A stretch of DNA of 8,903 nt from UBA4615 sp035628395 (GTDB lineage: Bacteria > Pseudomonadota > Gammaproteobacteria > Burkholderiales > Burkholderiaceae_E). The notes below the pieces were generated by a model that worked only from the letters and a program-made list of their open reading frames with translations, did no database searches and was not told the origin of the DNA. Positions within the stretch are counted from its first letter, which is position 1; every line of letters begins with the position of its first letter. Positions 6,210 through 8,903 of the stretch are shown in pieces. The stretch lies in the NCBI GenBank assembly GCA_035628395.1, contig DASPJX010000301.1:1-8903 (forward strand), read 5' to 3'. The position numbers were made by a program, and so were the translations under genes.

Positions 6210-7757
6210 TCAGGTGCGGAACGCGGCGACCATGCGCTCGAGCTCGTCCGACTGCTCGTGCATCGTGCCGGCCGCGGCCGCGCTGCGCTCGACCAGCGCG
6301 GCGTTCTCGCGCGTCATCCGGTCGAGCTCGGCGACCGCCCGCTCGATGCGCGCGATCCCGTCGCGCTGCTCGGCGGCCGCGACCGCGATGCCGGAGGCGC
6401 CGGCGCCGACGCGCTCGATCGTCTCGAGGGTCTCGCGGATCGCGTCCTCGGCGTCGCGCGCGGCCGCCTCGCCGGTCGCGACCTGCTCGACCGAGGTGGC
6501 GACCAGCGTGCGGATCTGGCCGGAGGCGGCGCCCGCGCGCTGGGCGAGCGTACGCACCTCGGCGGCGACGACGGCGAAGCCCCGGCCGTGCTCGCCGGCC
6601 CGCGCGGCCTCGACCGCCGCGTTCAGCGCGAGCAGGTTGGTCCGGAACGCGATGCCGTCGATCGTGCCGACGATTTCGCCGATGCGGCGCGACGACGCGG
6701 CGATCGCGTGGACGTCGGCCGACACGCGACGCACCGCCTCGCCGCCGCGGCGCGCGGCCTCGACGGCGGCCTGCGCGCGCAGCGCCGCCTCGCGGGCGGC
6801 GTCGGCGCCGCGGGCCACCGTCCCGGCGAGCTCGGAGGTCGACGCGGCGGTCCGCTGCAGGCTGGCGGCCGCCTGCTCGGTGCGTCCGCTCAGGTCGCGG
6901 CTGCCGCCCGCCACGTCCGAGGCGGCCGCGGCGATCGTCGCCGCGCGCCCGCGCAGCCGCTCGACGATCGCGACGAGCCCCGCCTGCATGTCGTCGAGCG
7001 CGCGCTGCAGCCGGCCGATCTCGTCGCCGCGGGCGACGGGCGGCGAGCGCCGCAGGTCGCCCCGCGCGGCGGCCTGCGCGCACGCCGCGGCGTCGGCGAG
7101 CGGCCGGGTGATCGAGCGCGCGAGCGCCCGGGCCAGCAGCGCGCCGAGCGCGCACGCCGCGAGCAGCGAGGCGGCGATCGTCGCGCGGCCGCTCGCCGCC
7201 GTGCCGCGCGTCGACGCGATCGCCGCGCGCACCGCCTCGGCCTGCGCGTCGCGCCAGCCGTCGACCCCGCTCAGGTACGCCCCGGCGGCCGGCGCCATCG
7301 CCGTGTCCAGCCGCGCGGTCGCCTCGGCGGCGCGGCCCTGCGCGAACAGCGCGAAGACCTCGTCGCGGATCGCGACGTAGGCCTTGCGGCGGGCGGCGAT
7401 GTCGGCGAGCGCGGCGACGGCCGACTCGCCGTCGGCCGCGGCGGACGCCTCGAGCGTGCGCTGCAGCGCGTCGATCCGCGCGCTGGTCTCGCGCATCCTC
7501 GGCCGGAGGTCGTTCGCGAGCGCCGGCAGGTTGCCCGAGCGGGCGATCGCGAGCGTGCGCGCGAGATTGGTGGCGACCGACTCGCGCCATTCCGACGCGG
7601 TCTCGAGGCGCTGCAGCCGCGTCGCGATCCGCGCGGCGGCGTCGTCCGCCGAGCCGAGCGTGCGCCAGCCGACGCCGGCGATCAGCGCGGCGACGACGAG
7701 CAGGATCGAGAAGCCGGCGCCCAGGCGGGTGGCGAGCGGGAAGGCGACGAGGGACAT
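6210..7757 (-). CDS. Methyl-accepting chemotaxis protein
   Basis: A 515-residue membrane chemoreceptor that would pass ligand signals to CheA/CheW. The layout is classical: TM1 at about 12-31; a periplasmic helical region of about 160 residues resembling a four-helix-bundle sensor; TM2 at about 192-209; HAMP at about 210-262 with P219 in the usual place and a DEIGRL stretch near its end; then a long cytoplasmic coiled coil (about 263-515). The highly conserved hairpin tip is present (IDGIAFRTNLLALNAAVEAA, N374 at the TN step), followed by RAGEHGRGFAVVAAEVRTLA. The protein ends in VAAFRT with no NWETF-like pentapeptide for CheR/CheB docking, common in Burkholderiales receptors. The ATG at 7757 gives a proper short cytoplasmic N-terminus; no clear Shine-Dalgarno or sigma-28 promoter was found upstream. 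The ligand cannot be deduced. No other chemotaxis gene lies in the window, so it is an orphan receptor here. Confidence 0.96.
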   Translation of the reverse strand: MSLVAFPLATRLGAGFSILLVVAALIAGVGWRTLGSADDAAARIATRLQRLETASEWRESVATNLARTLAIARSGNLPALANDLRPRMRETSARIDALQRTLEASAAADGESAVAALADIAARRKAYVAIRDEVFALFAQGRAAEATARLDTAMAPAAGAYLSGVDGWRDAQAEAVRAAIASTRGTAASGRATIAASLLAACALGALLARALARSITRPLADAAACAQAAARGDLRRSPPVARGDEIGRLQRALDDMQAGLVAIVERLRGRAATIAAAASDVAGGSRDLSGRTEQAAASLQRTAASTSELAGTVARGADAAREAALRAQAAVEAARRGGEAVRRVSADVHAIAASSRRIGEIVGTIDGIAFRTNLLALNAAVEAARAGEHGRGFAVVAAEVRTLAQRAGAASGQIRTLVATSVEQVATGEAAARDAEDAIRETLETIERVGAGASGIAVAAAEQRDGIARIERAVAELDRMTRENAALVERSAAAAGTMHEQSDELERMVAAFRT

Positions 7758-7905
7758 GACGCGGTCGGGATGGGGCGGGACGGGCCCGCGATCCCGGCAT
7801 CGTCGCCGGACGGCCCGAACGGCGCCCCGGGAACAGGCGGTGCGCGCCGCCGCTGTTCGCGGCGCACGCGCACGGTTCCGGAATCCGCTGCGGGTTGGTA
7901 CGTAG
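7758..7905 (-). other. Leader region of the chemoreceptor gene
   Basis: This stretch lies between the hairpin and the chemoreceptor start and must hold its promoter if the gene is not read through from the Bug gene. I searched the - strand for TAAA/GCCGATAA-type flagellar and TTGACA/TATAAT-type promoters and found no convincing match. An 8-base palindrome TTCCGGAA lies at about 7876-7883. There is no plausible small gene. Confidence 0.35.
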
Positions 7906-7933
7906 GCGCCGCCGCCCGGGCGGGCGGCGGCGC
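7906..7933 (-). terminator. Perfect 13-bp GC hairpin after the Bug/TctC gene
   Basis: Arms at 7906-7918 and 7921-7933 are exact complements (GCGCCGCCGCCCG / CGGGCGGCGGCGC), with a GG centre that would open to a 4-base loop. It starts 11 bases past the Bug stop codon. No T-run follows on the - strand (the next bases read CCTACGTACC), so it is not a textbook intrinsic terminator. Position and stem strength make it the likely 3' end of that transcript or a stabilising stem. Confidence 0.6.
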
Positions 7934-7944
7934 GGCGCGGCCGC

Positions 7945-8903
7945 TCAGTCGGCGGTCGCGCCCGAGGCCTTGACGATCGGCGCCCAGCGGCCGACCTCGG
8001 TGCGGATCATGTCGGCCATCTGGTCGGGACCGGCGCCGATGATCACGTAGCCGAGCTCGGACATCCGCTTGACGAAGTCGGGCGACTGCGTGCCCTTGAC
8101 CGCCTCGGCCGAGATCCGCTGGACGATCTCGCGCGGCGTGCCGACCGGCGCGGCGAGGCCGAACCAGACGCCCGACTCGTAGCCGGGCACGCCCGCCTCG
8201 GCGATCGTCGGCAGGTCGGGCAGCGCCGGGTCGCGCTTCGCGCCGGTGGTCGCGAGCGCGCGCAGCTTGCCCGACCTGATGTGCGGCAGCGCCGACGGGA
8301 TGTTGTCGAACATCATCTGCACCTGGCCGCCGAGCAGGTCGGTGAGCGCCGGCGCGCTGCCCTTGTACGGGATGTGCAGGATGTCGGTCTTCGTCAGCTG
8401 CTTGAACATCTCGCCGGACATGTGGATGCTCGTGCCGCTGCCGCTCGACGCGTAGGTCATCTTGCCCGGCTGCGCCCGCGCCATCGCGATCACCTCCTGC
8501 ACGCTGTTCGCCTTGACCGACGGGTGCAGCACGAGCACGTTCGACAGCGAGACCAGCGCGGCGACCGGGACCAGGTCCTTGTTGGGGTCGAACGGCATCT
8601 TCGAGTACAGCACCGGGTTGATCGCCTGGATGCCGCTCGTGGTCATGAAGATCGTGTAGCCGTCGGGCGCGGCCCGCACGGCCTCGACGCCGCCGACGTT
8701 GCCGCCCGCGCCCGGCCGGTTCTCGACCGTGACCTGCTGCCCGATCGTCTTGCTCAGCTCCGCGGCGATCGCGCGCGACGCGATGTCGACCGCGCCGCCG
8801 GGCGGGAACGGGCAGATCAGCCGGATCGGCTTGTTCGGGAAGGCCTGGGCGTGGGACAGGGTGGCGACCGCGGCGAAGGTACATGCCGCGAGCGCACGGG
8901 TCA
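7945..8903 (-). CDS. Bug/TctC-family periplasmic tripartite tricarboxylate transporter substrate-binding protein (start cut by window edge)
   Basis: 318 complete residues are visible; the last two bases of the window read TG on the - strand, consistent with an ATG whose A is just outside. The N-terminus TRALAACTFAAVATLSHA looks like a short Sec signal peptide ending SHA, followed by the mature start AFPNKPIRLICPFPPGG. Family landmarks follow in order: FPPGGAVDIASR; VENRPGAGGNVGG; AAPDGYTIF; a PGKMTYASSGSGTSIHMSGE block; IPYKGSAPALTDLLGGQVQ with MMFDNIPSALPHI; KLRALATTG; and LPDLPTIAEAGVPGYE. Total length about 319 matches the family. Such proteins bind carboxylates or other small organic molecules in the periplasm and hand them to TctA/TctB-type permeases, though most Burkholderiales copies are orphans. 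The permease genes are not in the window and the ligand is unknown. A longer signal peptide starting further upstream cannot be excluded. Confidence 0.95.
   Translation of the reverse strand, partial: TRALAACTFAAVATLSHAQAFPNKPIRLICPFPPGGAVDIASRAIAAELSKTIGQQVTVENRPGAGGNVGGVEAVRAAPDGYTIFMTTSGIQAINPVLYSKMPFDPNKDLVPVAALVSLSNVLVLHPSVKANSVQEVIAMARAQPGKMTYASSGSGTSIHMSGEMFKQLTKTDILHIPYKGSAPALTDLLGGQVQMMFDNIPSALPHIRSGKLRALATTGAKRDPALPDLPTIAEAGVPGYESGVWFGLAAPVGTPREIVQRISAEAVKGTQSPDFVKRMSELGYVIIGAGPDQMADMIRTEVGRWAPIVKASGATAD

Noticed and set aside
5512..7800. 762-residue - strand frame covering the chemoreceptor and the ESFPASDP gene
   Set aside because: Only its last 193 residues (from the ATG at 6093 with GGAG upstream) are a plausible protein; the rest is an out-of-frame shadow of the chemoreceptor.
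7758..7905. Sigma-28 flagellar promoter before the chemoreceptor
   Set aside because: A GCCGCGAA stretch resembles part of the -10 element, but no TAAA-type -35 lies at the right distance.
4157..7973. Two overlapping + strand open frames of about 1000 residues each (4157-7111 and 4950-7973)
   Set aside because: They run antisense to several recognisable - strand genes, are extremely Arg/Ala/Pro-rich and show no domain. They come from the lack of stop codons in GC-rich DNA.

Overview
The window is a very GC-rich stretch with strong G/C preference at third codon positions. It most likely comes from a betaproteobacterium, probably Burkholderiales. The best taxonomic hint is a Bug/TctC-type periplasmic solute-binding protein at the right end, a family hugely expanded in that order. 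The chemoreceptor, with its conserved signalling hairpin and no C-terminal pentapeptide, fits the same group. I cannot name a species.

Left part (1-3895, + strand): a tightly packed signalling operon of five genes. It opens with the C-terminal part of a large protein, probably a hybrid sensor kinase, carrying three receiver (REC) domains in tandem. After 16 bases comes a soluble REC-HisKA-HATPase-REC hybrid kinase. This is followed by a small winged-helix-like protein and two small three-helix membrane proteins that look like diverged paralogues of each other. Kinase/winged-helix and winged-helix/membrane-protein-1 each overlap in an ATGA, and membrane proteins 1 and 2 are 5 bases apart. This points to coupled translation and a shared job. 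The kinase plus winged-helix plus membrane-pair cassette is the most interesting part of the window. No classical DNA-binding response regulator or HPt protein is visible, so the winged-helix protein is a candidate output.

Right part (3935-8903, all - strand, convergent with the operon). Listed in order along the + strand, which is the reverse of transcription, it holds: a GAF protein with a degenerate GGDEF domain (GDATF signature, predicted inactive as a cyclase); a 151-residue protein of unknown function; a 193-residue protein with the ESFPASDP motif; a two-TM methyl-accepting chemotaxis protein; and the nearly complete Bug/TctC protein, whose start codon seems to be cut by the window edge. 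A perfect 13-bp GC hairpin separates the Bug gene from the chemoreceptor.

Five of the ten genes are clearly signal-transduction proteins, so this is a sensory/regulatory neighbourhood. No rRNA, tRNA, CRISPR, insertion sequence or prophage sign was seen. No gene-free stretch exceeds 300 bases; the longest is 187 bases (7758-7944). Very long open frames on the opposite strands of the real genes are GC-rich shadows and are not annotated.
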